Shown here: piece by piece, positions 1 to 12,149 of the stretch
Layout: the number at the start of each line of letters is the position of its first letter
Numbering within the stretch: the first letter of the stretch is position 1
The notes under the pieces: model-generated
Told to the model about the DNA's origin: nothing
The model's input: the letters and a program-made list of their open reading frames with translations, nothing else
Databases searched by the model: none
Source: Toxotes chatareus
Lineage: Eukaryota > Chordata > Actinopteri > Toxotidae
Reading direction: 5' to 3'
Length of the DNA: 64,000 nt
Assembly: GCA_016801885.1 (NCBI GenBank)
Contig: CM028890.1
Location: forward strand, 140,001 to 204,000
Translations under genes and position numbers: made by a program

Positions 1-656
1 ACAGGGACAGAGAGAGAGAAGAGGAGAGGTGTGCAGAGGATCATGGGAAGTCTCCCAGCAGCCTCGGCCTATAGCAGCATCACTAAGGGATGGATCAGTT
101 GCCTGAGCCCGTCCTGCTCTGAGCTTTATCCTGAGCTGTGACAGAGTCTGTAGGAATAACTGAGACTAAGTTTAGTCAGAATAACTAAACCTGGAACTAC
201 AACTGATCCTAAGCAGGATACAGGAGTAACATGATCTCTGTGGCTGCAGCGTTTGGATCAGCTGGAGGCTTTTTACACAGTTAGCTGGACAGTAGTGTTG
301 TTAGGTGGTGTGTTACAAGTGTGAGTGTTAATGCGCCCAGTCCACCTGCCTCACCTGAGCAGGTGTTTTCAGCAGCTACAATGCTGTTGGATCCAGTGAA
401 GAAACGGCACGCTGCTGACCTGAGTCCGGTCCGATCACTCTGTTCCCTTTTATGTTTGGTTCTTGTCTTATTGTGAAATATTTTCCTGCCTGTTCTAGTT
501 TCACTTCCTGTGTTCTAACCTTTGACCCGTTAACCTGACAGTCAGAGCAATGTTCTGTCATTATCATGTAAATTGAGTGTATTTATTTCTCCGAGGACTC
601 AGAGGCTCATGGAGGTTGTGTCTCCCCTCACTGCGGTTCTCCTCTCTCCTCTGCAG
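1..656. other. Intronic DNA left of the first visible dynein exon, with a dispersed-repeat fragment
   Basis: No exon of the dynein gene was recognised here, so the gene's earlier exons lie left of the window. Roughly positions 44-125 (a 'tcatgggaagtctccca' word followed by a 'cctatagcagcatcactaag' word) resemble a fragment I know as widespread in spiny-rayed fish genomes. That assignment is from memory and was not searched. The rest is unremarkable AT/GC-mixed sequence ending in the acceptor 'ctctgcag' at 656. Confidence 0.4.
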
Positions 657-2564
657 GAGGTGTTCTCCGTCAGCCTGCAGCTGTATCAGTTGGATCGGGT
701 GGTTCTGTCCGGTGTCAGAGGCAGGATGTGGACCGACGTGGTTCAGGACGTGTATCAGGACTTCTTGTGTCACGTGACGGTCCTGTCTGACTGGAACTGT
801 GACCCGACTGACCCCGATGACCAGGTGACAGTGGGCTGCTGTGTGAGCTTCTCCCTGTTTGACTGAGCTGTGTGTGACTCTTCCTCCTTGTCTTCCTGTC
901 AGAGCTTTGAGCTGCACCTGGATCAGTTCCAGGTTCCGGTGTCAGACCTGGAGAGGCGTCTAGTGTCAGTCCTAAGCAGAGCCTTGGGGAACTGCAGCGT
1001 CTCGTCCTCCGCAGCAAAGGTATGAGTCTGTACCTCTAACGTGGCACAGCAGCAAGAGACAGGACATCTGATCCGGTGTGTGTTTCAGCTGGTCAGCATG
1101 TTCGGGTTTGTCCTGGACCGGCCTCTCATCCGGGATCAGTTGCATCCTCATCTGATCCGGCTGGTGGAGATGGTCTTGACAGAGCTGGATCAGACTGAGC
1201 AGGTGTTCTGGAGTCAGAGAGAGAAATCCAAAACATTGGGCATGTTCAGTCCGACTGCTGCAGCCGGACTCTGCTGGACTCAGCAGCTCCGACTGAGAGC
1301 TGAAGACTCTCTAAGGAGCTACAGGACTTTCCAGCACCTGTAAGACCACAGAACACTCCGCAGGGGTCTGTACACGTCTTGACTTTGGATCTAACTCGGG
1401 GACATGTGGGTCTCTCTGTGTGCTGTGTTCAGGTGTGTGGACTCAGGCGAGTCCCAGCTGGTCCAGCAGAAGTTCCAGCATATTGTGGACCTCCTGCAGG
1501 ACTTCAGAGACAGAGTGAAATCAGACTGGAGCTCTCGTCTGGACTCGGACTGTGGCTACATCCTGGAACAACCTCTGATCCAGATCAACCAGCGAGGCAT
1601 ACTGGGAGTCAACAGCAGCCACAAGGTCAGAGTGTGTTTGTGTTTGTATCTTCAGTGTAACTACACACAACAGGAACCAGGAAACTCAACACAAACACAC
1701 AAACGAATCACAATCGTCGTGTGATTGTGTCTTTACATCGTGTTCATACTTGGATCCAGAACAGCGGCGGGCCTGGATGCTTCTCTGCCAGGAAATGATT
1801 CAGGTCTGATGGAATCATGTAGACTGACCGGTCCTATGACCATCACGTGACTTCTCCGTGGTTTAACCTCCATATTCCCACAGTGTCTTACACTGGAGAG
1901 GTGGCGGTGAGACGAGCAGGCAGCTGAATTTTGTCATGTCAAAGAAATACGTTTAAATTCCAAAATAAAGCTGAGGAACGTTTTTGAGAAATATTTTCAG
2001 AAATATTCAGAATATTTCAAAATATGATCTTTTAATGTTAAACTTACAACTGTGGTTAAAGGTTTGTCTTTTTTCCTTCCTGTCAGTGGCTCTAATGCTC
2101 TGTCACAGGTTTGTTCAAATCATCAGCTCCTTGGTGACTGTCTTGAGCTCCTTCTGGATGGTGTTGGACGGAGGACTCAGTATTTCTTGTTTTAGTTTGA
2201 AGTCTTGCTACCTGTGGATATGTTCCTGGTTTGGTTTAGCATGTCCGCTTTTATTTTGAAGCCCTGTGCCTTGTGTGTGTCCTCAGTCCACCTGGTGTCT
2301 GCGTTTGGGTCGTCTCCCTGTGTCCCCGACCACACCCCTGGAGCTGTATGTTACATAATCGGACCCTGAGAGTGTGTGTGTGTGTGTGTTTTATCAGCTG
2401 GAGGCGGTGCTGAGGGAGCTCAGGTATGTGAGCAGGGAGAGAGGTACGGAGCTCCGCCCCCATGCCGCTCGACTCTTCGCTCGCAGAGATTACATCACTC
2501 AAATCTACCTGAACCTGAGTCACATGGTGTCCTGCTACAACAAAGTACACACACGCACACACAC

Positions 2565-2609
<45 letters not shown>

Positions 2610-5600
2610 GTGGTCCTGAAGCTGAGGATCCAGGTGTTCAGTGTGACACACAGGTAACAGAAACGTCAGGTGCATTAAACAGACGAATGAGCAGGATTTA
2701 AAAAAAGGAAAAGAATAAAAACACCACAGCAAACAGACAAAGAGTTCCAGCACAGGTGACGCTCCTGTGACAGACCCTGCACTCCTCCTCCAGGTGCTGA
2801 GTCACATCGTGCAGGTGGAGCTTCCTCTGATCCAGGACCAGCTGCAGGACCTGAACCAGACGGTGTCAGCATTGCAGAGGAACACTTGGGGTTCTGAAGG
2901 TAACGTCACATGACACATCACACACAGTAGAGTACAGCAGCCTGTTACATCACCTGACGTCCCCTGACACGGTACCTGTGTGACAGGTGCTGTGAGAGGG
3001 CGGGGACTGACTGGTCCAACGTTAAAGCCTGAGTCACACCAGAGTGTGTGTGTGTGTGTGTGTGTTCAGATGTGCAGCAGCTTGTGCAGCAGCAGACAGA
3101 CAAAGTGTTGGTGTTGTACTCGTCAGTGAGTGAGGCCAGAGCCAATATGGACGCCATGACACGCATCATCCAGGTGGGTCAGCTGACCTCTGACCAGTGC
3201 TGAGCTGTGGGTGTGTTTCACGTTTCCATCCCTCATCAGAAACATGTTGTTGCAGAGATGTGTTCAGGTCCAGGTCCACCTGTTGGACAGGTCTGAGACG
3301 CTCCCCTCGTGTGTCATGGCTGAAGTCTGGTCTCAGTGTAAATCACAGGTGTGTGCGTCAGTGTGTAGCTGTGTGTGTGCAGGGCTGGGCGGAGCTTTGC
3401 CTGCTGCAGCGCTCAGGTGACTCACTGCTGGAGGGTGGAGCTACAGAACACATCCATGGACGCATCCGAGAGGAGGGACAGGAGCTGCTCAGGTTAGCAC
3501 AGGTAACCTGAGGTGGGGGAGGAGGAGGTGGGGGAGGTGGAGCAGAACAGGTGTTGATGTGACTGTGCTGTGTCCTCAGGTGAACAGGACTCTGTACAGA
3601 GTCCCTGATTCTTCTGGGTCCTGGATCAGGTATCTGGACCACATCGAGGACAAAGTCCAGGACGGGATGTTCAAGCTGCTGCGCAGATCACTGCACTTCC
3701 TGTGTGACAGCATGAACCCACAGGTTTACACACCTGCACACACCTGGAAGCACTGAGCTCCACACACTGCAGGGATCGATGACAGGAGATTAGATTCACA
3801 TGGAACTGGCTGAAATATGAGCAAATGGGACGTGTCTCTGTCTCTGTTTGATGACATCACCAAAGGTCCTGCTCTAGATTGGTTGATATTTAGTGTAATT
3901 TATAAAAGAGCGTCAGCTCTGATCATGTTAACATCAGCTGTTCACGCTAAACATCAGAGCCCAGATCAGGTTAGTAACACACGGTTAACACGTGCGTGCG
4001 TGTGTGTGTGCATGCGTGTTTGCGTGTCCGTGCAGAGCTGCAGTGCTGCGTTGTTGGCGGTCTCTCTGCAGCTGAAGGAAACAGGAAGTGTGTTTGAGCC
4101 GTCAGTGGGCGGCGACCTTTTGATGAAGATCATCAGTGACATTCACACAGCAGCCAGTCTGCAGCCCAGGATCTCTATGGGTCGTCACGGCAACTACCAG
4201 GTGACTGTGACATCACACATTGAGCCTCGTACTGACTTTAAGGAACGTTTCTGAGAAATGGGACCAAGCTAAATCTGCCTACCTGTCCGTGTGCCTGCAG
4301 CACAGTCCAGAGCTCTCTGAACTGGAACGAGAAGTGATGCAGCGTCTGCTACAGGTGAGGGAGGAGGCGGAGCGTCTGAGGGCTGGGTTGGACAGGTACT
4401 CGCACCTGTGGCAGAGTGACAGACAGGAGGTGTTCCAGGAGTTCCTCACCTACAGCAGACAGTTGGGACCTGAGGAGCTAGAAGCTGACAAGACCCCACC
4501 CACTCTGAAGGACTTCCGGAGAGAGGTGAGACACACCTGACCAGGTGTTTTTATCCAGGTGATTTTCAGGTGAAAGCTGTCTGTGTGAAATCTTATATGA
4601 TCGTTTTAAATATTTATTGCTCTGAGGTGTTATTGTATCCACCTGTGTGGGTGGGTGTGTCTGCCTTTGACGAATGTTGATTAGGTCCTCCAGGTTACAT
4701 CTGTTTCAACCTGGCCTCACCTGGCGGCTGCAGGTTTCACTGGCTGCTGTCGGTTCAGGTCTGTGGGGCGTCGTTGGTGCCCCCTGCTGTTTGTTAGTGT
4801 CTGTTCTGTGTTTCTGTTTCAGATCGATTTGCTTTACAGACTGAGCAGAGAGGTGGCTCACCTGGATGAGGTCATCGTGCTGCACGGCTGGCTGCAAGTC
4901 GACATGCGACCCTTCAGAGACTCGCTGCTCTCACTCATCCATGACTGGAAAAGCATGTACACAGAGTTCCTGCTGGACTCAGTCAGTGACAGGTAAACTC
5001 ACCTGAGACCTGCTGGACCTGGTCAGTGACAGGTGAACTCACCTGTGTGTGTGTGTGTGTGTGTGTTTAGTCTGCAGAAGGTGTGTCAGCGTGGTGATGC
5101 TGCTGACGAAGAGTCTTCACCTTCCTCCAGCTTCCCTCTGACTGAAACCATCATCCTGCTGGAAGCTGCAGGTGTCGAGCTCCCTGAACACCTGTCAGCA
5201 CAGTTACAGGTACGACCTCACTCTGACCTCTGACCTCACTGCCATGTGTGATACAGTGAGCACAGGGAGCTGATTTTCAGATGTTACAGGTGCTGCTCCA
5301 TCACCTGCTTTCAGTCCTGTCAGTGCAGTGAACTGCACCTGCTGCAGTTTCCAGCACTGTGGGACTCAGGTGTATAATATGTACAAACCTGCTGAGACCA
5401 GGTGAAGTGGTGCGTCACACTGATCTGAGACCAGTGTGAGCAGGACACTAATGATGACGTTTATCATTTGTACTTTATTTGTGAACTTTGAATCATGCTC
5501 AGGTCACCTGAGGCAGCCATGTTTGTTTGGATTTCAGAGTCCTCAGAAATGATGTTAACTAGTCTGAGCCCGGTCACCGTGGTGACCACTGTAACCAACG

Positions 5601-5695
5601 CTCCAGTCACAGGTCCACAGGACGAGCTGTCCCATGTGCTCCACTCTGACAGATCCTGGGTTTCTAACCTCTGCTTCTTTATGTTTCAGTGCTGA
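657..5695 (+). CDS. Axonemal dynein heavy chain, tail region only (DNAH9/11/17 class), 5' partial and lacking the motor
   Basis: Thirteen exons join in one open frame (about 683 residues): 657-824, 903-1019, 1089-1339, 1433-1625, 2398-2544, 2794-2899, 3070-3173, 3383-3502, 3580-3723, 4036-4200, 4301-4525, 4823-4992, 5071-5209. All junctions are GT-AG and phase-consistent. The product follows the DHC_N1 stem of outer-arm heavy chains that bind intermediate chains in cilia. Recognisable blocks are LSGVRGRMW, MFGFVLDRPLI, HIVQVELPLIQDQL and LHGWLQVDMRPF, the last matching the 'W-x-x-D-I/M-R-P-F/L' stretch of DNAH9/11/17. After exon 13 no further dynein exon is seen. A good acceptor at 5689 leads at once to TGC TGA (stop 5693-5695), and AATAAA follows at 5845. 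A full heavy chain is about 4,500 residues, so linker, AAA ring, stalk and microtubule-binding domain are missing. Either this is a tail-only gene or a 3'-truncated relic. The exact paralog cannot be told. Confidence 0.8.
2545..2603. repeat. (CA)n microsatellite starting at a dynein splice donor
   Basis: The intron after the exon ending at 2544 begins 'gtacacacacgcacac' and runs as nearly pure CA to 2603. The donor GT itself merges with the repeat. Confidence 0.9.
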
Positions 5696-6867
5696 TGAAT
5701 GAAGAGGAAGCTGTCACTGAGGGACAAGGCTGAAGACGGCACCTGGACAGTCCTGATTATTTGTCTCACTGGTTTGTCTTATTAGCTCTGATGTGTAACT
5801 GACGCGTCAGTCCCCGCCCTCCCACAGAGCTTTACTGGTTACAAAATAAATCACCTGGTCTTAGTTGATACGTGTGATCAGTACGTTCATCTTCACCGTC
5901 GACCCACAACAAGCGGCTCACACTTCTATCCACTTCAAACACACAATGGTCAGACTGGTTGGAAGCTGCTGTTTATAGCTCTGTATGTGGCTAAAAACAT
6001 CTGGAGCGAGAGTCAAATTTTTAAATGGTCGTTTAATTACTGCAGCCTTAAAAGCCTGCAGAGCACAGACTGTTATTAAACCAATCAGATCCAATATGGA
6101 AGTGATCATTAAAGGTAAAGAGCAGCTTTGTTGGAACAGGGTCTGAGAGAAGGCTGATGGTTGAGATGAAGCTGCTGAAGTTCGCTCAGACAGATGTGTA
6201 GGACAGAAGCTGCCTAAACATGAATCAGAGCCTGGATTTCATCTCTTATCTCCCAGTTTTATTTCTAAAGAAGCTCATGAAGTCGTTAGCACTGAGACTT
6301 AAAGGAGCACATGGATCAGTGGAGCGGAGACTGTGAGTCTGGACACAGAGCTGAAGATGAAGCTAAGAGTCTGAAGCGTCTCTGAAGGATCACAGATCTG
6401 TTTCCATCCTGCTGATCACACGTGACTGAAAATAATCCTGAAAGTAAAAATCATGATGGAACAAAACGAGTCTGTTTACAGAGACACACAGACTCACCAC
6501 GGGATAAATAAATGATTTAATAGAAGTTTTCTTTCTTCAAAAGCTCTAATTTACACAAAGGACTTCCCTCCTGGCCACACAGACAGGTGAGCAGACAGAC
6601 AGGTGAACAGACAGGTCTGGAGTCTGGCAGTCAACAGAAACTGAGAAATGAGGAAGTAAAAGAGGCACAATGATGAGAAACCTACAGAAACATGATTTTT
6701 TTAAAAAGTCCTTGTTTACACTCAGTGTCTCCATGGCAACAGAAACAAATATGAACATTAACTATCAGCATCCGTTTCCTCCATCAGGTTCAAGTCCCGA
6801 CAGGCCTGTCACCTCTGAGGTCAGCCCCTGGCTACTGACATCACCACAGCAGCCAATCAGAGAGCGG
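5696..6867. other. Convergent 3' flanks of the dynein fragment and tmub1
   Basis: AATAAA on the plus strand at 5845-5850 suits the dynein transcript. TTTATT at about 6258-6263, that is AATAAA on the minus strand, could end tmub1, giving it a 3' UTR of roughly 600 nt. No coding exon was recognised in between. Confidence 0.5.
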
Positions 6868-9800
6868 TTAGCGGCGGTAAACTCCGAAGGCCACCAGGCT
6901 GAGGAAGATGGTGACTCCGACCAGCGAGGCGGTGGCCGGGGCGGTGAAGAACTGCCGGTACTGGATCTGACAGTACCACAGCACCGACAGCATGAGGACT
7001 AGCAGGGGGACCATCAGACTGCCCACATTCAGAGCCACCTGCACCTGGTCCGCAGGCCGCGGCCCCCCCGCCACCCCCCGCCCAGCGTGCTGAGAGATGT
7101 GACAGTGTAGGACGCAGTTATGGACCAGGTTCAGAGAGGCCAGAGTCTGAGCATCATCCTGCAGCAGCTGACCCTGATAGATCAACCGGACCTGCTGCTC
7201 CTGACCCGCAAAGTAGGTCCTGAAAGGTGAAAGGTCAGAGGTCAGGTGTGTTTAATCCACTGCACTTTACACTGCACAACACAGAGGAGCCAGAACATCC
7301 TGACCACATTAGACGGTCTATGATCATATGATCATATGAACATATGTGTTGAATGTGGCAGAAATGAGCGGAATCGAATATCATCAGCTCCACCTCACAG
7401 CTTCCACGAATGAAAGGATCTGTTGCTGATGCCTTGGCACCAGGTGCCACTGGGACCTTCAGCAGCAGGCGGTCACTACGTTCTGACTCCTCCCACCATC
7501 GACCTACACAACTCTGATGACTACATCAGAGTCTGGAACCAGTTCTGACACATCCAGGCTCCGTCGTCAGGTGAGGACGAGGAGGAAACAGCAGTACTGC
7601 TGTCAGGTGCAGCAGAGTGCAGCAGAGTGTAGCAGGGTGTAGCAGAGTGCAGCAGGGTGTAGCAGGGTGCAGCAGAGTGGAGCAGAGTGGAGCAGGGTGC
7701 AACAGAGTGTAGCAGGGTGCAGCAGGGTGTAGCAGGGTGCAACAGAGTGCAACAGAGTGTAGCAGAGTGCAGCAGGGTGCAGCAGGGTGTAGCAGGGTGC
7801 AGCAGAGTGCAACAGAGTGTAGCAGGGTGCAGCAGGGTGTAGCAGAGTGGAGCAGGGTGCAGAAGGGTGCAACAGAGTGTAGCAGGGTGTAGCAGAGTGG
7901 AGCAGGGTGCAGAAGGGTGCAACAGAGTGTAGCAGGGTGCAGCAGGGTGTAGCAGAGTGGAGCAGGGTGCAGAAGGGTGCAACAGAGTGTAGCAGGGTGC
8001 AGCAGGGTGTAGCAGGGTGCAGCAGAGTGCAACAGAGTGTAGCAGGGTGCAGCAGGGTGTAGCAGGGTGCAACAGAGTGCAACAGAGTGTAGCAGAGTGC
8101 AGCAGGGTGCAGCAGGGTGCAGCAGGGTGCAGCAGGGTGCAGCAGAGTGCAACAGAGTGTAGCAGAGTGCAGCAGGGTGCAGCAGGGTGTAGCAGGGTGC
8201 AGAAGGGTGTAGCAGGGTGTAGCAGAGTGTAGCAGGGTGCAGAAGGGTGCAACAGAGTGCAGCAGAGTGTAGCAGGGTGTAGCAGGGTGCAGCAGAGTGC
8301 AGCAGGGTGCAGCAGGTGCAGCAGAGTGTAGCAGGGTGCAGCAGGGTGTAGCAGGGTGCAACAGAGTGTAGCAGGGTGCAGCAGGGTGTAGCAGAGTGTA
8401 GCAGGGTGCAGCAGAGTGTAGCAGGGTGCAGAAGGGTGCAGCAGGTGCAGCAGGGTGCAGCAGAGTGTAGCAGGGTGCAGCAGGGTGCAGCAGAGTGCAG
8501 CAGGGTGCAGCAGGGTGCAGCAGAGTGTAGCAGGGTGCAGCAGGGTGTAGCAGGGTGCAGCAGAGTGTAGCAGGGTGCAGCAGGGTGTAGCAGGGTGCAG
8601 CAGGGTGCAGCAGGGTGCAGCAGGGTGCAGCAGAGTGCAGCAGGGTGCAGCAGGTGTAGCAGGGTGCAGCAGGGTGCAGCAGGGTGCAACAGAGTGTAGC
8701 AGGGTGCAGCAGGGTGTAGCAGGGTGCAGCAGAGTGCAACAGAGTGTAGCAGGGTGCAGCAGAGTGTAGCAGGGTGCAGCAGGGTGCAGCAGGGTGCAGC
8801 AGGGTGTAGCAGGGTGCAGCAGGGTGTAGCAGGGTGTAGCAGAGTGTAGCAGAGTGCAGCAGGGTGTAGCAGGGTGTAGCAGAGTGTAGCAGGGTGCAGC
8901 AGGGTGTAGCAGGGTGCAGCAGAGTGCAGCAGGGTGCAGCAGGGTGTAGCAGGTGCAGCAGTGCAGCAGAGTGCAGCAGGTGCAGCAGGGTGCAGCAGGG
9001 TGCAGCAGGGTGCAGCAGGGTGCAGCAGGGTGCAGCAGGGTGCAGCAGGGTGCAGCAGGGTGCAGCAGGGTGCAGCAGGGTGCAGCAGGGTGCAGCAGGG
9101 TGCAGCAGGGTGCAGCAGGGTGCAGCAGGGTGCAGCAGGTGTAGCAGGTGTAGCAGAGTGTAGCAGGGTGCAGCAGAGTGTAGCAGGGTGTAGCAGGGTG
9201 TAGCAGGGTGTAGCAGGGTGTAGCAGGGTGCAGCAGGTGCAGCAGCAGGGTGCAGCAGGGTGTAGCAGGGTGCAGCAGGTGCAGCAGCAGAGTGCAGCAG
9301 GGTGCAGCAGAGTGCAGCAGAGTGCAGCAGGGTGCAGCAGGGTGCAGCAGGTGTAGCAGAGTGTAGCAGAGTGCAGCAGAGTGCAGCAGGGTGTAGCAGG
9401 TGTAGCAGGGTGCAGCAGGGTGTAGCAGGGTGCAGCAGGGGTGCAGCAGCAGTGTAGCAGGGTGTAGCAGGGTGTGTAGCAGGGTGTAGCAGGGTGTAGC
9501 AGGGTGTAGCAGGGTGTAGCAGGGTGTAGCAGGGTGTAGCAGGGTGTAGCAGGGTGTAGCAGGGTGTAGCAGGGTGCAGCAGGGTGTAGCAGGGTGTAGC
9601 AGGGTGTAGCAGGGTGTAGCAGGGTGCAGCAGGGTGTAGCAGGGTGTAGCAGGGTGCAGCAGGGTGTAGCAGGGTGCAGCAGTGTAGCAGGGTGCAGCAG
9701 GGTGTAGCAGGTGTAGCAGGGTGCAGCAGGGTGTAGCAGGGTGCAGCAGGTGCAGCAGGGGTGCAGCAGGGTGTAGCAGGGTGCAGCAGGGTGTAGCAGG

Positions 9801-10935
9801 GTGTAGCAGGGTGTAGCAGGGTGTAGCAGGGTGTAGCAGGGTGTAGCAGGGTGTAGCAGGGTGCAGCAGGGTGTAGCAGGGTGTAGCAGGGTGCAGCAGG
9901 GTGTAGCAGGGTGTAGCAGGGTGTAGCAGGGTGTAGCAGGGTGCAGCAGGGTGCAGCAGGGTGTAGCAGAGTGTAGCAGGGTGCAGCAGGGTGTAGCAGG
10001 GTGTAGCAGGGTGCAGCAGGGTGTAGCAGGGTGTAGCAGGGTGTAGCAGGGTGTAGCAGGGTGTAGCAGGGTGCAGCAGGGTGTAGCAGGGTGTAGCAGA
10101 GTGTAGCAGGGTGTAGCAGGGTGCAGCAGAGTGTAGCAGGGTGCAGCAGGGTGTAGCAGGGTGTAGCAGAGTGTAGCAGGGTGTAGCAGAGTGTAGCAGA
10201 GTGTAGCAGGGTGCAGCAGGGTGTAGCAGGGTGTAGCAGAGTGTAGCAGGGTGTAGTAGGGTGCAGCAGGGTGCAGCAGGGTGTAGCAGAGTGTAGCAGG
10301 GTGCAGCAGGGTGTAGCAGAGTGTAGCAGGGTGCAGCAGGGTGTAGCAGAGTGTAGCAGGGTGTAGTAGGGTGCAGCAGGGTGCAGCAGGGTGTAGCAGA
10401 GTGTAGCAGGGTGCAGCAGGGTGTAGCAGAGTGTAGCAGGGTGTAGTAGCAGTGCAGTAACGTACCGTTTGATGTATCCGATGGTGTCCTGTGGTTTGAC
10501 CTGAGCTGTTCTCTCTGTGTCGTTGAGAAACTTCAGTCTGACCACCATGTTCCTCTGAGACGGCGAAGGCTCTCCTCCTCCTCTGTTCCTCACCCCATCT
10601 CCTCCGGCCTCCCCCCTCCCTCCCCCGTCCTCCTCCTCTTCCTTCTCCTGGGTGGAGGCAGCGGGAGCTTCTGTCAGAGAGCTGTCACTCACAGAGCCGG
10701 AGGGGGATGAGGAGGCAGATGAAGAGGAAGTGGTGGTGTTGGTGGAGGTAAGGGGTGTGTCCTGGTGTGGGGGGCCGGCCCTTAGGGAGGGGGCGGGGCC
10801 TGCGGGGGAAGGGAACAGGTGTTCTGGGGGCTCAGAGGTGCGGGTGGAGATCCAGGCGAGCAGCAGCACTGTGAGGAGCAGCAGAGAGCCGAACAGCAGC
10901 GTCACCTCATCCCCTACGCCTTCAATCAGAGCCAT
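6868..10935 (-). CDS. tmub1: Transmembrane and ubiquitin-like domain-containing protein 1
   Basis: There are two coding exons, 10935-10466 and 7219-6868, joined within an Arg codon; the product is 273 aa. The start is the Met of MALIEGVGDEVT, which matches the conserved N-terminus; an in-frame Met lies four codons upstream at 10947. There is an N-terminal hydrophobic helix (residues about 11-30), then a Ser/Thr/Glu-rich disordered stretch. A ubiquitin-like domain (about 129-205; RLKFLNDTE, LIYQGQLLQDD, NCVLHCH) and two C-terminal membrane segments end in YRR. TMUB proteins sit in the ER membrane and TMUB1 is linked to ER-associated degradation. The C-terminus mixes TMUB1-like (LWYCQIQYR) and TMUB2-like (QFFTAPAT, NVGSLMVP) residues; the neighbouring fastk favours TMUB1. 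The 3.2-kb intron is mostly a 10-bp minisatellite, which makes long false reading frames continuous with exon 1. Confidence 0.9.
7607..10455. repeat. 10-bp minisatellite filling the tmub1 intron
   Basis: The unit is gtagcagggt (plus strand), with variants gcagcagggt, gcagcagagt and gcaacagagt. It spans about 2.85 kb, near 280 copies, with scattered copies of 9 or other lengths. Because 10 is not divisible by 3, a run cycles through all frames and, lacking stops on the minus strand and often on the plus strand, produces large spurious ORFs (CYTLLHP- and CSRVQQG-type). On the transcribed (minus) strand the array begins about 13 nt after the exon 1 splice donor. Pure blocks alternate: 8990-9140 is almost uniform gcagcagggt, while 9460-9610 is uniform gtagcagggt, which suggests local homogenisation. 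Confidence 0.97.
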
Positions 10936-11250
10936 CGCCCCCGGCAACGCCTGCTAAGGTCAACACAGGTCACACACCTGCACACAGGGGGTGGGGCTTA
11001 GCATAGACACCTAACACAAGATTATTTATCTTCTTCAGACAATTAAAGAAGAAAGAATGACAACATCCTGAACTTTTTCTTGTTACCAAGGTTTGGATTT
11101 TTGTAAACAGAACAGCAGCGGTCGCCGATAAATCCCGACCCAGGCTGCACCTGATCTGACCTGAGCTGACCTCAGATCAGATCAGGCTGCTGCTGCTGCT
11201 CTGGATTTTTCTTCTGGTCATCAAATCTCATGTTCAGACTCAAACCAGCA

Positions 11251-11421
11251 GTCCGTCTGTCCACACTCTCCTTCCTGTCTGTGGCTCTCAGCTCTGAGCC
11301 CATTGGTTCCTCCCGCAGACGTGGATCTTTACAAACCTCTCACAGACGAGGTCTCACTGAAAAACGCTCAGTGATTTCAAACAGCTGCTCACTGGAGTTT
11401 CTATCCAACAAACAGGAGCAA
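11251..11421 (+). repeat. 171-bp dispersed repeat, copy A
   Basis: This matches the reverse complement of 34732-34902 over its whole length with only one difference that I can see (gaggtctcac here versus gaggtgtcac there). Flanking sequences are unrelated, so the ends look sharp. There are no obvious terminal inverted repeats and no coding potential. It lies upstream of the tmub1 coding region. Likely a short non-autonomous element; family unknown. Confidence 0.85.
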
Positions 11422-12149
11422 TGTCACATTTGGCTCTGCAGTGAGTGTGTGTGTGTCACTGATGTGTCAGAGCTGCAGAGTTATGGTTTAAAATTCAACC
11501 AGCCTGAGCCTGAGCCTGACTGGTCCCATTGGGACCTTAGCCTGAGCCTGACTGGTCCCATCGGGACCTGAGCCTGAGGTGTGAGGTATATCTGCAGGTG
11601 TCACTGTCAGTTGCTCAGGTCAAACTGGTCACGTGGGGAATGTGCAGGTCTGTGTGTGGCTAACCACACATCCTGCTTCATGGTAAAGGCCTCAGGTGCT
11701 CTCAGTCTCCATCTCATGACATCACATGCTGCCATGGAAACTGTGGATGAGTTTCTGCAGGACATCAGCGGAGGACTCGTGCTTTTAATAAACAGGTTAA
11801 AACAACCTGTTAAAACTATGCGACTAACTGAGCAACAACAAAGAATCTGATCAGCAGCTGTTCGATAATCAATCACCAGCTGAATGTTCAGTGACAGCTT
11901 CTCATCCGCGCTCACAGTGAACTGAACATCCTGTGAACACCTGAATTCACTGACCTCTGGATTTTATTTCCCATGAAAAATATCGAGCAGGTTAAAGTTT
12001 GAATGTAAGTGAACTTATTTATTTCAGGGTGAAACGGATCAAACTCATTCGATTTTTCTGGTTTTCCTTTAAACGTGTTCGTGTGTTTCTCAGGCTCAGG
12101 ATCCTCCGTCACACCTGCACCGGACTTATTTCTTTATTTGGGTCGTACA

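Noticed and set aside
5495..5695. Possible dynein exon ending at the TGC TGA stop
   Set aside because: The 66-codon ORF has no dynein similarity and would start out of phase with exon 13. The acceptor at 5689 explains the stop better.
7603..10947. 1,114-codon minus-strand ORF (CYTLLHP repeats) and many plus-strand CSRVQQG ORFs
   Set aside because: Only the first 156 codons are the tmub1 exon. The rest is the 10-bp minisatellite read through.
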